A stretch of 64,000 nucleotides of DNA, taken from positions 13,099 through 77,098 of the forward strand of contig CAZJAZ010000006.1 in NCBI GenBank assembly GCA_964544305.1, written 5' to 3'. Under the pieces are notes generated by a model that saw only the letters and a program-made list of their open reading frames with translations, made no database searches and was not told the origin of the DNA. Below are positions 8,925-16,749 of the stretch, in pieces. Source of the stretch: JAFDWI01 sp964544305. Its GTDB lineage: Bacteria > Actinomycetota > Acidimicrobiia > Acidimicrobiales > Iamiaceae. Positions within the stretch are counted from its first letter, which is position 1, and each line of letters starts with the position of its first letter. Both the position numbers and the translations under genes were made by a program.

Positions 8925-9046
8925 CGCGACACCATCCTCTCGAAAACCATGGAACTGGATCAGGAGGATGAGACACCCCAATAGGTGCTTCGCAACATAG
9001 GCCACGCGCTAAGGGCTGTCAACACCTCAGGAGAAAAGGTGATCAT

Positions 9047-9925
9047 GTGCCGAAACCGTTGCGGCGCAATCACGCACCCAAAACGCTGCGTTTGGCGCAG
9101 TGGGCACTACCGTTTGACGTCGTGAAGGCCGCGTTCTTTGACCTCGACAAGACCGTCATCGCTCGCGCATCAATGGTTGCGTTTGGCCCATCATTTCAGC
9201 GAGCCGGTCTGTTGTCGCGCTGGCTGGTCGCACGCGCCCTCTATGCACAACTCGTCTACCTGTATTTCGGAGCAGACGAACAACGCATGGCTCGCATGCG
9301 CAGCGCGGCGTTGCGAGTAATCACCGGTTGGGAACAAGCTCGTGTCGTTGAAATCGTTGACGAAACGCTCGAAAAAGTCATCGAACCCATCGTCTATTCC
9401 GAAGCGCTTGAACTCATCAAAGCCCACAAGGCGCAAGGTGACAAAGTCTTTATCGTCTCTGCTTCCCCAGAAGAGATCGTCGCCCCGCTTGCCCGCTTCC
9501 TTGGAGTCGACGAAGCCATCGCCACACGGGCACAACTTGACGAGAACGGTTGCTACACGGGTGAGGTTGAGTTTTACGCCTACGGGCCCAGCAAGGTCGA
9601 CGCGATTCAGCGAGTCGCGCAACGCGACGGCATCGACCTCGACGCATCCTGGGCCTATTCAGACTCGGCAACGGACGAGCCAATGCTCAGTGCTGTTGGC
9701 AATCCTGTGGTGGTCAACCCTGACCGAGACTTGGCCAAAATCGCGAAAACGCATGGGTGGGATGTCCGTCAGTTCGACCGACCAATCCGGCTTGAAAAAT
9801 CGTTGACGACACCGACACCAACCAAAGTCGGTGTTGTGGTTGGAGGGACGGTCGCGCTCGGCGCGTCAGTCGCCGGAGGAATCGCCCTCCGGCGACGAAC
9901 AAGGCCACACGGCCATCCTCGCTGA
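9047..9925 (+). CDS. HAD-superfamily subclass IB hydrolase (SerB-like), membrane-anchored
   Basis: Phosphatase-fold protein of 292 residues. HAD motif I is FFDLDKT (D32, D34), motif II is FIVSAS (S138), the motif III Lys is K183 in GPSK, and the acidic motif is DSATDEPM (D206, D210). The 100-residue helical cap between motifs I and II defines subclass IB, the group containing phosphoserine phosphatase. A C-terminal hydrophobic helix at 261-280 followed by RRRTR suggests membrane anchoring. Start GTG has AGGAG about 14 bases upstream and AAGGTGAT close by. In M. tuberculosis the homologue Rv3661 also borders the Tad locus. The substrate is unknown. Confidence 0.9.
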   Translation: MPKPLRRNHAPKTLRLAQWALPFDVVKAAFFDLDKTVIARASMVAFGPSFQRAGLLSRWLVARALYAQLVYLYFGADEQRMARMRSAALRVITGWEQARVVEIVDETLEKVIEPIVYSEALELIKAHKAQGDKVFIVSASPEEIVAPLARFLGVDEAIATRAQLDENGCYTGEVEFYAYGPSKVDAIQRVAQRDGIDLDASWAYSDSATDEPMLSAVGNPVVVNPDRDLAKIAKTHGWDVRQFDRPIRLEKSLTTPTPTKVGVVVGGTVALGASVAGGIALRRRTRPHGHPR

Positions 9926-10000
9926 TCAGGCTGGACGAAGCTTCTTTGCTGCAGCAGCACCGAGAGCGACGAGGACGATAAGGATGAGAAGCTTCTTCAT
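9926..10000 (-). CDS. possible 24-residue membrane microprotein
   Basis: Short frame beginning ATG AAG AAG CTT; the product begins MKKLLILIVLVALGAAAAKK and ends LRPA, that is, a basic start, one hydrophobic helix and a basic end. Its stop abuts the stop of the convergent HAD gene with no spare base. An in-frame TGA lies just upstream of the ATG, so it cannot extend, and no strong ribosome-binding site is visible. Actinobacteria often carry similar short MKKLL proteins (for example the DLW-39 type), but the DLW tail is absent here. Treated as plausible, not proven. Confidence 0.4.
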   Translation of the reverse strand: MKKLLILIVLVALGAAAAKKLRPA

Positions 10001-10081
10001 GGCGAGCCATCATAGAAGCCCACGAGCTCACTCGAAACCTCAAGGCAGTTTTGGTCAATTACCTTCCCCGTGCAAGTTCGT

Positions 10082-12244
10082 TCAACACGGTGAGGATGTC
10101 ACGGGTGCAACGTCTATGAGCCACAACACCCCACCTTCGCCTCGTAGGACTGGCGATCTCACAATTACTCGTGCGGCCCGAGCCCGCAACGTCCAGCGGG
10201 CCCCACGTGACCACGTAATCGGAGATTCCGTTGGCGTCCAGACAAGCACATCTGTCACGTGCAGCGAATGAACGAGTGACCACCATTGCGTACACGAGGC
10301 TGGCTTGGCGACTCTTCCGCCTTGCAGTGACGAAAGTGAAACGACGCGATTCTTTAGCGTCGGCCCCATCCATCGATAGGAATACAGAATTGCATTGGCC
10401 CGTTGTGCGTGACCTCCTCTGCCCACGGCCGCAGGTTCACCAGTCGAATTCGCTGCATAGGAATAAGGTTCAACGCCAATCACCCGTCCATGCGAATTTC
10501 GCACCCACACTTGCAATTCGGTGGTTGAACTTTGACCGCTGTATCGATGCGCTCGATACAACGGATTCACACTCACCAACGTTGCGCCGAAGAGCACCAG
10601 ACCTACCCATGCAATCTTTTCAACATCGACTGACACAACGTGGTTGCGCGCTGACGTTGCGAACCATGCTCCTGCCACGGTCGCGGCAAAAACCCATGCC
10701 CAGACAACAATTCGGGTGGAGTGATGCGTCGGATTCAGAACCATATCTTGGAATGGTTGTGCCATCGCTCCAATGACGGTGGCAGTTATCAGAACACAGG
10801 CCAGTATCCAAACAACTCGAGTTCTTCGACCAATAAGAACCATTGATGCGAGGAGTCCAAGAAGCACTCCGGGCACGACATATCTGAGATTGGCGTAGAG
10901 GTTGAGGAAAATCCCGTTCTTTACATACTGAGGCGCACTCAGTCCAGTAACGAGAGATATGAGCGTTACAAAGCCCAACACGCGTTCCTCAGCCGTAAAT
11001 TTTGGCAGCACGAGGAGTGATGAGCCAGCCAAACTCAGGACGACAATAATTGCCCATCCCGGTCCAAATGCGGAGCTCAGCGCGAGACCCACATAGTCAT
11101 GAAAGAGGCTGACCCGAAACAATGTCGGGTACAAGGGTCCAAGAAAGTCTTCTCCAAAGACATGGACCGCCGACAAGTGGACTGGCCCAAGGGACAATCC
11201 CAATTCCGGTATTGGGTTCTTGAATCGAACGACATTCCTGGCGTACCAAAACGAGCCCGTTGCGAAAAAGCCCATTCCAAGGGCGAACAAGCACTTCGAT
11301 GAACTTCTTTTTCGTGCAAGAAGCAGTGCGACTGATGCGATGATGACGGCAACCGCTGGACCAAGAACGACCAGCTTTGACGCGGCCGCAAGACCGGCGC
11401 CGAGTCCTACCATGAGCTGGACTCCCCATTGATCATGTTCGCGTTGAATGAGAAAGGCAACCGCTGTGATCAACCCAGCCAAGCCCATCATTTCTGCCAA
11501 TGCAGATGCTGCCTCAAACTGCACCATCAGCTGTGATGAAAGGACGATGCACGTTGCGATGACTGAAAGGTGTGGTTGCGAAAATCTCCGTCCAATGACC
11601 CAGGCTCCAAGGATGACGACGAGAGCCCATCCCAGATTTATCAGCGGAGAAAAGATGTCCGATCCCAACGCAATTATTCCAAGTGCGTGATACACGCTTG
11701 CACCAAATGGATAGGTCGCAGTCACGACGTCCGATTCGTACAATTTGAGCGGCAGGAACTTTCCCGACTGCACAAAATTCGCGGCGGCCGGCAAGTGATA
11801 CCAAAGCGAATCCCAACCGAGAATCCCATACCTATACACCGTTGGCGTCTGCGACGTCCACAATGCGAACGTCGCACCAATTGAGGCACCAGTTGCAGCT
11901 TTTTGCCAAGTTGGCACGTCGGTGCTCGCGGAGGCTCGCTCGGTTGGCTCAAGGTCACCGTTGCCAAAAGATCCCCACACATACAGAGCAATCCCCACAA
12001 TGAGGCATCCCATTCCCACCGCAAAAGCACGGAACACTCCGAATGCACCTGTCACATTGCTGACGACTGTCAGGGCGCTCAGCACCAGAATGATGTCTGC
12101 AAGCCAGGCCTCTGGGCCACTCCATGCGGAGACGAGGCGCCGACGCGCCCGTCGAGCGCCCACAATGATCACGGCAAGCACGCCCGCAGACACAATGAAA
12201 CCAATCGCGAGTCGCCATTGGTTTGTGCTCTGTGGCGCAAACAC
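10082..12244 (-). CDS. large polytopic membrane protein, GT-C glycosyltransferase-like
   Basis: Protein of 720 residues with about 14 hydrophobic segments and a soluble C-terminal domain of roughly 150 residues. The first large loop contains GILGWDSLWYHLP, an acidic/aromatic pattern usual in polyprenyl-phosphate-sugar dependent GT-C enzymes (ArnT/PMT-like), followed by ATYPFGASVYH. This supports a role in transferring sugars to an envelope component, but no family can be named with certainty. The start is GTG without a clear ribosome-binding site; the gene begins 14 bases after the stop of purH. Base composition looks slightly less GC-rich than in its neighbours. Confidence 0.75.
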   Translation of the reverse strand: MFAPQSTNQWRLAIGFIVSAGVLAVIIVGARRARRRLVSAWSGPEAWLADIILVLSALTVVSNVTGAFGVFRAFAVGMGCLIVGIALYVWGSFGNGDLEPTERASASTDVPTWQKAATGASIGATFALWTSQTPTVYRYGILGWDSLWYHLPAAANFVQSGKFLPLKLYESDVVTATYPFGASVYHALGIIALGSDIFSPLINLGWALVVILGAWVIGRRFSQPHLSVIATCIVLSSQLMVQFEAASALAEMMGLAGLITAVAFLIQREHDQWGVQLMVGLGAGLAAASKLVVLGPAVAVIIASVALLLARKRSSSKCLFALGMGFFATGSFWYARNVVRFKNPIPELGLSLGPVHLSAVHVFGEDFLGPLYPTLFRVSLFHDYVGLALSSAFGPGWAIIVVLSLAGSSLLVLPKFTAEERVLGFVTLISLVTGLSAPQYVKNGIFLNLYANLRYVVPGVLLGLLASMVLIGRRTRVVWILACVLITATVIGAMAQPFQDMVLNPTHHSTRIVVWAWVFAATVAGAWFATSARNHVVSVDVEKIAWVGLVLFGATLVSVNPLYRAHRYSGQSSTTELQVWVRNSHGRVIGVEPYSYAANSTGEPAAVGRGGHAQRANAILYSYRWMGPTLKNRVVSLSSLQGGRVAKPASCTQWWSLVHSLHVTDVLVWTPTESPITWSRGARWTLRARAARVIVRSPVLRGEGGVLWLIDVAPVTSSPC

Positions 12245-12258
12245 GTTCGGTCTAATTG

Positions 12259-13800
12259 TTAGTGGAGGAAGTGGCGTTCGCCGGTGAACACCATGGCGAG
12301 GCCAAGTTCGTTCGCTTTGGCGATGTTGTCGTCGTCACGCATCGCACCACCGGGTTGAATGATCACCGCAGCGCCAGCTTGCGCGGCCGCTTCAATGCCA
12401 TCGGCAAACGGGTAGAACGCATCCGACGCGCACGCGCCGCCGTTTGCTCGCCCATCAGCCTTCGTGGCTGCCAGCAAACCCGACTCAACCCGATTCTGTT
12501 GGCCCGCACCAATCCCCCACGCGGTTTGATCTTTCACGAGCACAATCGCGTTTGACTTCACCCAACCCACGAGACGCCACGCTAATTGCGCATCGGCGAA
12601 TTCTGCTTCGGTTGGCTGACGAGTTGTCACGACCTGCCAATCATCACGGGTTGACGCAAAATGATGCGCATCTTGCAACAAGTAACCGTCACCAATTTGG
12701 CGCAGCTCAAAAGGTTCCGTGCCAGGCAGGGGTGCCGTGAGTATGCGGGTGTTCTTACGTCGACCAATCAGCGCATCAATCACACCGTCGTCGTAACCCG
12801 GCGCGATAACAACGTCAGCCTGAGCGGCCGCAACCATCTTTTCAACCGTGGCCGCGTCGACCGACCGGTTGAACGCTACAATCCCACCGAAAGCCGAACG
12901 GCTATCACATTCGTAGGCACGCTGATACACGTCAGCTAACTCGCCCCCCACCGCGACGCCACAGGGGTTCGCGTGTTTCACGATCACAACACCAGGTTCG
13001 TCGCCAAGATCGTGCACGCATCGCCATGCCGCATCCGCATCAAAAATATTGAGGTAACTCAACGCCAATCCCGAATGCTGCTCCACGCCATCGAGCCATG
13101 TCGTCGAGCCAATTCGCCGGTAGCGAGCCCCTCGTTGATGCGGATTCTCACCGTAGCGGTTGGTGTCAACTTTCTCGAGCGCTACGTGATAGGTGGGCGG
13201 CAATTCGCTCTGGTCGATTGCCCCTTGTGTGTCGAACCAGCCCACAATCGCGGCATCATATGCGGCCGTTGTCGCAAAAGCTTTTCGGGCGAGTTCGAGA
13301 CGAAGTTGGTCACCAATGACGCCATCGATACGTACTGCGTCTGCGATTCGCTCGTAATCAGAAGGGTCAACGACAACAGCAACAAAGGCGTGGTTTTTTG
13401 CGGCGGCCCGAATCATCGCGGGGCCACCAATGTCGATCAGGTCAACCGCGCCCGCCGAGCCACCATGCGTGAAATCGGCCGGGTCGCTTCCAAACGGGTA
13501 CAAGTTGGCTACGACGAGATCAATTGCCTCAATGCCGTGCTCGGCCATGTCAGTCTGGTGGGTTGGGTCTGTCGGATCCGCCAAAATCCCGCCATGGATT
13601 TTGGGGTGCAACGTCATGACCCGGTGCCCCAAGATTGCTGGCGTTCCCGTGTACTCAGTGGTATCGACAACTACAAGGCCAGCGTCACGCAGGGCGCTTG
13701 CCGTTCCGCCGCTCGATAAGAGGTCCCAGCCCGCGTCAGCTAACGCTCGGGCGAGTTCCACCACACCGGACTTGTCATAAACGGAAAGAAATGCGCGCAT
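12259..13800 (-). CDS. purH: bifunctional AICAR transformylase/IMP cyclohydrolase PurH
   Basis: Catalyses the last two steps of IMP synthesis. The N-terminal MGS-like cyclohydrolase domain begins MRAFLSVYDKSGVVELARAL and contains LSSGGTA and HRVMTLHPKIHGGI; the transformylase domain contains LRYGENPHQ-like NRYGENPHQRGARY, VIVKHANPCGVA and AFGGIVAFNR. The C-terminus ends GGAMRDDDNIAKANELGLAMVFTGERHFLH. Length 513 residues is normal. The ATG at 13800 with GAGAGG five to six bases upstream is the start; a TTG at 13812 is less likely. It follows purN by 8 bases, so purN-purH is an operon. Confidence 0.98.
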   Translation of the reverse strand: MRAFLSVYDKSGVVELARALADAGWDLLSSGGTASALRDAGLVVVDTTEYTGTPAILGHRVMTLHPKIHGGILADPTDPTHQTDMAEHGIEAIDLVVANLYPFGSDPADFTHGGSAGAVDLIDIGGPAMIRAAAKNHAFVAVVVDPSDYERIADAVRIDGVIGDQLRLELARKAFATTAAYDAAIVGWFDTQGAIDQSELPPTYHVALEKVDTNRYGENPHQRGARYRRIGSTTWLDGVEQHSGLALSYLNIFDADAAWRCVHDLGDEPGVVIVKHANPCGVAVGGELADVYQRAYECDSRSAFGGIVAFNRSVDAATVEKMVAAAQADVVIAPGYDDGVIDALIGRRKNTRILTAPLPGTEPFELRQIGDGYLLQDAHHFASTRDDWQVVTTRQPTEAEFADAQLAWRLVGWVKSNAIVLVKDQTAWGIGAGQQNRVESGLLAATKADGRANGGACASDAFYPFADGIEAAAQAGAAVIIQPGGAMRDDDNIAKANELGLAMVFTGERHFLH

Positions 13801-13808
13801 TGGGCCTC

Positions 13809-14390
13809 TCAAATATTCGTGGTTGGGGTAAGTTCGATACGACCATCAACAACTGCTTGAATCGTCGCCGGATAAATCTGCCGCTCAACTGCTTTGATGC
13901 GTTCGTGCAGACTTGATTCGTCATCATCGGCCAGAACGTCGACCGCCTGCTGAGCGAGAATCATGCCGGTGTCAACCTCAAGGCCTGCCACGTGAACGGT
14001 ACATCCGGTCACTTTGACGCCGTGAGCAAGAGCATCACGAACCGCATGCCATCCGGGAAACGAAGGAAGGAGCGCCGGATGTGTGTTGAGGATGCGACCG
14101 CCATACCGGTCGTGCATGGGTGCCGAAAAAATTGTGCCCCAACCGGCCATCACCACGAGGTCGATGGACCGCTCGGTGAGTACGTCCGCGACTTGAATGC
14201 TGTAGGCATCACGGTCGAAAGTGGCACCAAAGTCGTCACGTTCAATCAATGTGTGATCAACGCCCGCATGCTCAGCCCGCTTCAAGCCCTGGCATGGTCG
14301 ATCTGCCACGACGAGTGCAATGGAAACCGGTTGTGCAATGATCGCCTCCAGAATCGTCCCTGATCCTGAGACCAACACGGCCACTCGCAC
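13809..14390 (-). CDS. purN: phosphoribosylglycinamide formyltransferase PurN
   Basis: Transfers a formyl group from 10-formyl-THF to GAR in purine synthesis. The 193-residue protein begins MRVAVLVSGSGTILEAI (phosphate-binding loop; the usual Asn after GSGT is Ile here) and carries the catalytic region ILNTHPALLPSFPGWHAVRDAL with the conserved Asn-His pair and GCTVHVAGLEVDTGMILAQ with the conserved Asp. Family length is normal. First gene of a purN-purH pair. Confidence 0.96.
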   Translation of the reverse strand: MRVAVLVSGSGTILEAIIAQPVSIALVVADRPCQGLKRAEHAGVDHTLIERDDFGATFDRDAYSIQVADVLTERSIDLVVMAGWGTIFSAPMHDRYGGRILNTHPALLPSFPGWHAVRDALAHGVKVTGCTVHVAGLEVDTGMILAQQAVDVLADDDESSLHERIKAVERQIYPATIQAVVDGRIELTPTTNI

Positions 14391-14503
14391 GATTCACGAC
14401 GCTAGCAGCCCATCACCAATGTGACGTAGGGCAAGGTCCGAATGACCGAGTATTGCGTCTACTACGCTACAAGCCAATCATTCCCTTTGAAGGAGATGCG
14501 AAC

Positions 14504-15130
14504 ATGGATGACGTCAAGCTTGGAAAGCTCGTCACACTTATCGGTGCCGGAGTGACGCTAATCTTCAGTTTCCTGCCGTGGGTTTCATTTAATGGCTTTG
14601 GCTCTCGTAGCGCATGGGGCTCAGGCCTTTTTCCGATGGCAACGTGGGCGCCAATCTGTGCCGCAGTCGTGGGATTCTGCGTCGCTGCCGAACAATTCAA
14701 GTTTGTGAATATTCCAAAGAAGATCTGGGAGTTCACCCTTGATCAGGTTGTGCTGATTCTGTCGATCTTTTGCCTTGTCATCACGCTGAGCTACCTTGCG
14801 ATGGATAAAGGCGGCGCCGGCATGGGATTCGGCCTGATCTTGAGCTTCCTTGGCACGTGCGCCATGGTGGGCGGCTTCTTCATGGACAAACTCAATGTCG
14901 GCGTTGCGAGCGGCTCGACACCGTTTCAGCAACCCGGGTTCCCTGGTGCTCCAGGGCAAACTGGCGGGCCAACGCCTCCAGCGCCGCAGGGTTATGCACC
15001 ACCTCCCGCCGCCAGCCAGGCCCCTCCCGCGCCACAAGATTACGCACCGCCAGCGGCGCCGCAAGCGCCACCGGCATCATCATCGCCTTGGGAACAGCCG
15101 CCAGCATCGCCGGAACCCGGCGCGTTCTGA
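14504..15130 (+). CDS. four-helix membrane protein with proline-rich C-terminal tail
   Basis: Predicted product of 208 residues. Four hydrophobic segments (about 8-28, 48-66, 83-104 and 113-130) are followed by a tail of about 70 residues rich in Pro, Ala and Gln, with repeats of the type APPAPQ-YAPP. The ATG at 14504 is chosen because AAGGAG lies 7-10 bases upstream; the frame is open to 14453. Such tails are common on actinobacterial membrane proteins and probably lie in the cytoplasm or wall as flexible linkers. No family was recognised. Convergent with the UbiB-like gene, 17 bases away. Confidence 0.8.
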   Translation: MDDVKLGKLVTLIGAGVTLIFSFLPWVSFNGFGSRSAWGSGLFPMATWAPICAAVVGFCVAAEQFKFVNIPKKIWEFTLDQVVLILSIFCLVITLSYLAMDKGGAGMGFGLILSFLGTCAMVGGFFMDKLNVGVASGSTPFQQPGFPGAPGQTGGPTPPAPQGYAPPPAASQAPPAPQDYAPPAAPQAPPASSSPWEQPPASPEPGAF

Positions 15131-15147
15131 TCGACGATTGGCTCGCG

Positions 15148-16647
15148 CTATTCGCCGAGGCCAGACATGATCTGCGATAACTCGGCAGGATAACGCTCCA
15201 TGAAGTAACCGAAAATCGGTTGAATCTGTGCAAGCAAGTCGGTCCCCGGCGCGAGCGATGCGGCGAATCCGTTCAAGTACAACAAGTTTTTAAAGAACAA
15301 CACGAGTTCGCTCGGCAACTTGAAACCGTTCGTGATCAGCACTCGAATCACGGCACCAAGCGCCTGTCCGAGTTGGTCAACTTCAAGCTTTTCGGTGCGC
15401 GATAGGAGCGCTGGGTCAACGGCGTTGAGTGCATCGTTGACTTCTTGGGCGAGCGCATCCACATCGACATCGTCTGGCACCGCCCCGAAACGTTGCATGC
15501 CACGTATCTGTTGGCGAGTGTTGTTCGCTGCGAACCCAAAGAGAAACTCGACCGTTGCGGCACGCTGCGCTGCGTCGAGGCGACCGGCAATCCCAAAATC
15601 AATCAGTGAGAAATCGCCTTCCGGTGAAATCAACACGTTCCCAGCGTGCAAGTCGCCGTGAAATATTCCGTACGCGATCGTGTGCTCGAGCACGCTCGTG
15701 ATCGCCAGATTCAACAGCCGTTCACCATCGACCGCATCCGGATAGGTTTCAAGCGCTTTGTCGTAAGGTACGCCGACCACCCGGGTCATGCACAACACGT
15801 TCTCGGCAACAAGATGGGGAATCGGTTGCGGGAACGTGGCGTAGTCGTGTCCAGCGGCTTCGGATGCGAGCGCAAGTTCAACCTGGTTCACCGCTTCAAA
15901 ACGGAAATCGATTTCTTCGAGGACGAGTTGCGCAAAGAGCTCGACAAAGCCCGGCAGGTTTGCTGAGCGCATGGTTTTTGACGCCCGTTCCGCCGCGCTC
16001 GCCGCGAGCGCCATTGCCCGTAGGTCGGTTGCGAACTGTTCACGCAAGCCCGGCCGGCGGAATTTGATCACCACGTCGGTGCCATCGGGCAGCTTTGCGG
16101 CATGGACTTGGCCGATTGAGGCCGCCCCGAGTGGTTCTGGATCGAAGTCGTCAAGCACGGCGTCGATTGGGACACCAAACGTGTCGACGAAAACCTGTTC
16201 GACCATGCCGTCGGGCATAGCGGGAACCGTGTCCCGGCACCAGTCGAATGCTTCGACCCATTCGGTCGGAAGCAAGCCCTGCGCAGTGGCAATGAACTGA
16301 CCGAGTTTCACGAAGGTCGGGCCACCGGCTTTGACGACTTCTTGCATGTGGCGGAGTGCAACGGTTGGATCGAGCGCTCGGTCGGAGGCCATTTGTTTGA
16401 CGTCAGCAGCCAGACCAGGCACTGCAGCGCGAGCGGCGCGTGCGCCGGTACGCCCGACCGCACGGAGCGAGGACGGGCGAAGGCTGGGGCGGGCGAGTTC
16501 TGCGGCTTCACGGGCGGTTTCGGCACGTGCACCTGGTGCCCAGGCAAGCCAGAGCTGAGCAAAGTCTGCAAGACCCGGGCGGTCGTGTATGCGCTTGGAA
16601 TTCGCGAGTAACTCGAATCGATCGGGAAGCGGGGGAAGCTCAGCCAT
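15148..16647 (-). CDS. ABC1/UbiB (AarF) family atypical kinase
   Basis: Atypical protein-kinase-like ATPase, 499 residues, of the family linked to quinone or isoprenoid lipid metabolism (UbiB/ADCK). The family-specific N-terminal motif is KLGQFIATAQGLLPTEW, the alanine-rich loop PLGAASIGQVHAA, the VAIK-like lysine VVIKFRRPG, the catalytic loop GIFHGDLHAGN and the metal motif LIDFGIAGRL. The ATG at 16647 is preferred because homology begins there; GGAGG lies very close upstream. The C-terminus has a hydrophobic region. The real substrate in actinobacteria is not known. Confidence 0.92.
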   Translation of the reverse strand: MAELPPLPDRFELLANSKRIHDRPGLADFAQLWLAWAPGARAETAREAAELARPSLRPSSLRAVGRTGARAARAAVPGLAADVKQMASDRALDPTVALRHMQEVVKAGGPTFVKLGQFIATAQGLLPTEWVEAFDWCRDTVPAMPDGMVEQVFVDTFGVPIDAVLDDFDPEPLGAASIGQVHAAKLPDGTDVVIKFRRPGLREQFATDLRAMALAASAAERASKTMRSANLPGFVELFAQLVLEEIDFRFEAVNQVELALASEAAGHDYATFPQPIPHLVAENVLCMTRVVGVPYDKALETYPDAVDGERLLNLAITSVLEHTIAYGIFHGDLHAGNVLISPEGDFSLIDFGIAGRLDAAQRAATVEFLFGFAANNTRQQIRGMQRFGAVPDDVDVDALAQEVNDALNAVDPALLSRTEKLEVDQLGQALGAVIRVLITNGFKLPSELVLFFKNLLYLNGFAASLAPGTDLLAQIQPIFGYFMERYPAELSQIMSGLGE

Positions 16648-16673
16648 GGCCTCCAAATCTACTTCGCAGAGAT

Positions 16674-16726
16674 CGGAACTTGTCGCAGAAAGCGCTCTAT
16701 ACGAACACTTTCTGCGACAAGTTCCG
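16674..16726. repeat. long hairpin, copy 1 of ACTTGTCGCAG family
   Basis: Perfect 19-base inverted repeat (16674-16692 and 16708-16726) around a 15-base loop, in the gap between the ABC exporter stop and the ubiB-like start, both minus strand. The arm contains GGAACTTGTCGCAG, shared with the copies at 18725 and 31735. No T tract follows, so it is not a textbook intrinsic terminator. Confidence 0.85.
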
Positions 16727-16749
16727 GCCACTCTTGCCCGAACGTCGAC

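Noticed and set aside
12973..13719. A 248-codon open frame on the plus strand opposite purH.
   Set aside because: Lies wholly inside purH, which is unmistakable; the translation has no domain or membrane signature and is the mirror of a GC-rich coding strand.
16674..16726. Plain Rho-independent terminator explanation for the ACTTGTCGCAG hairpins.
   Set aside because: No run of T follows any copy on either strand, and the arms are longer than usual; termination may still occur but is not shown by the sequence.
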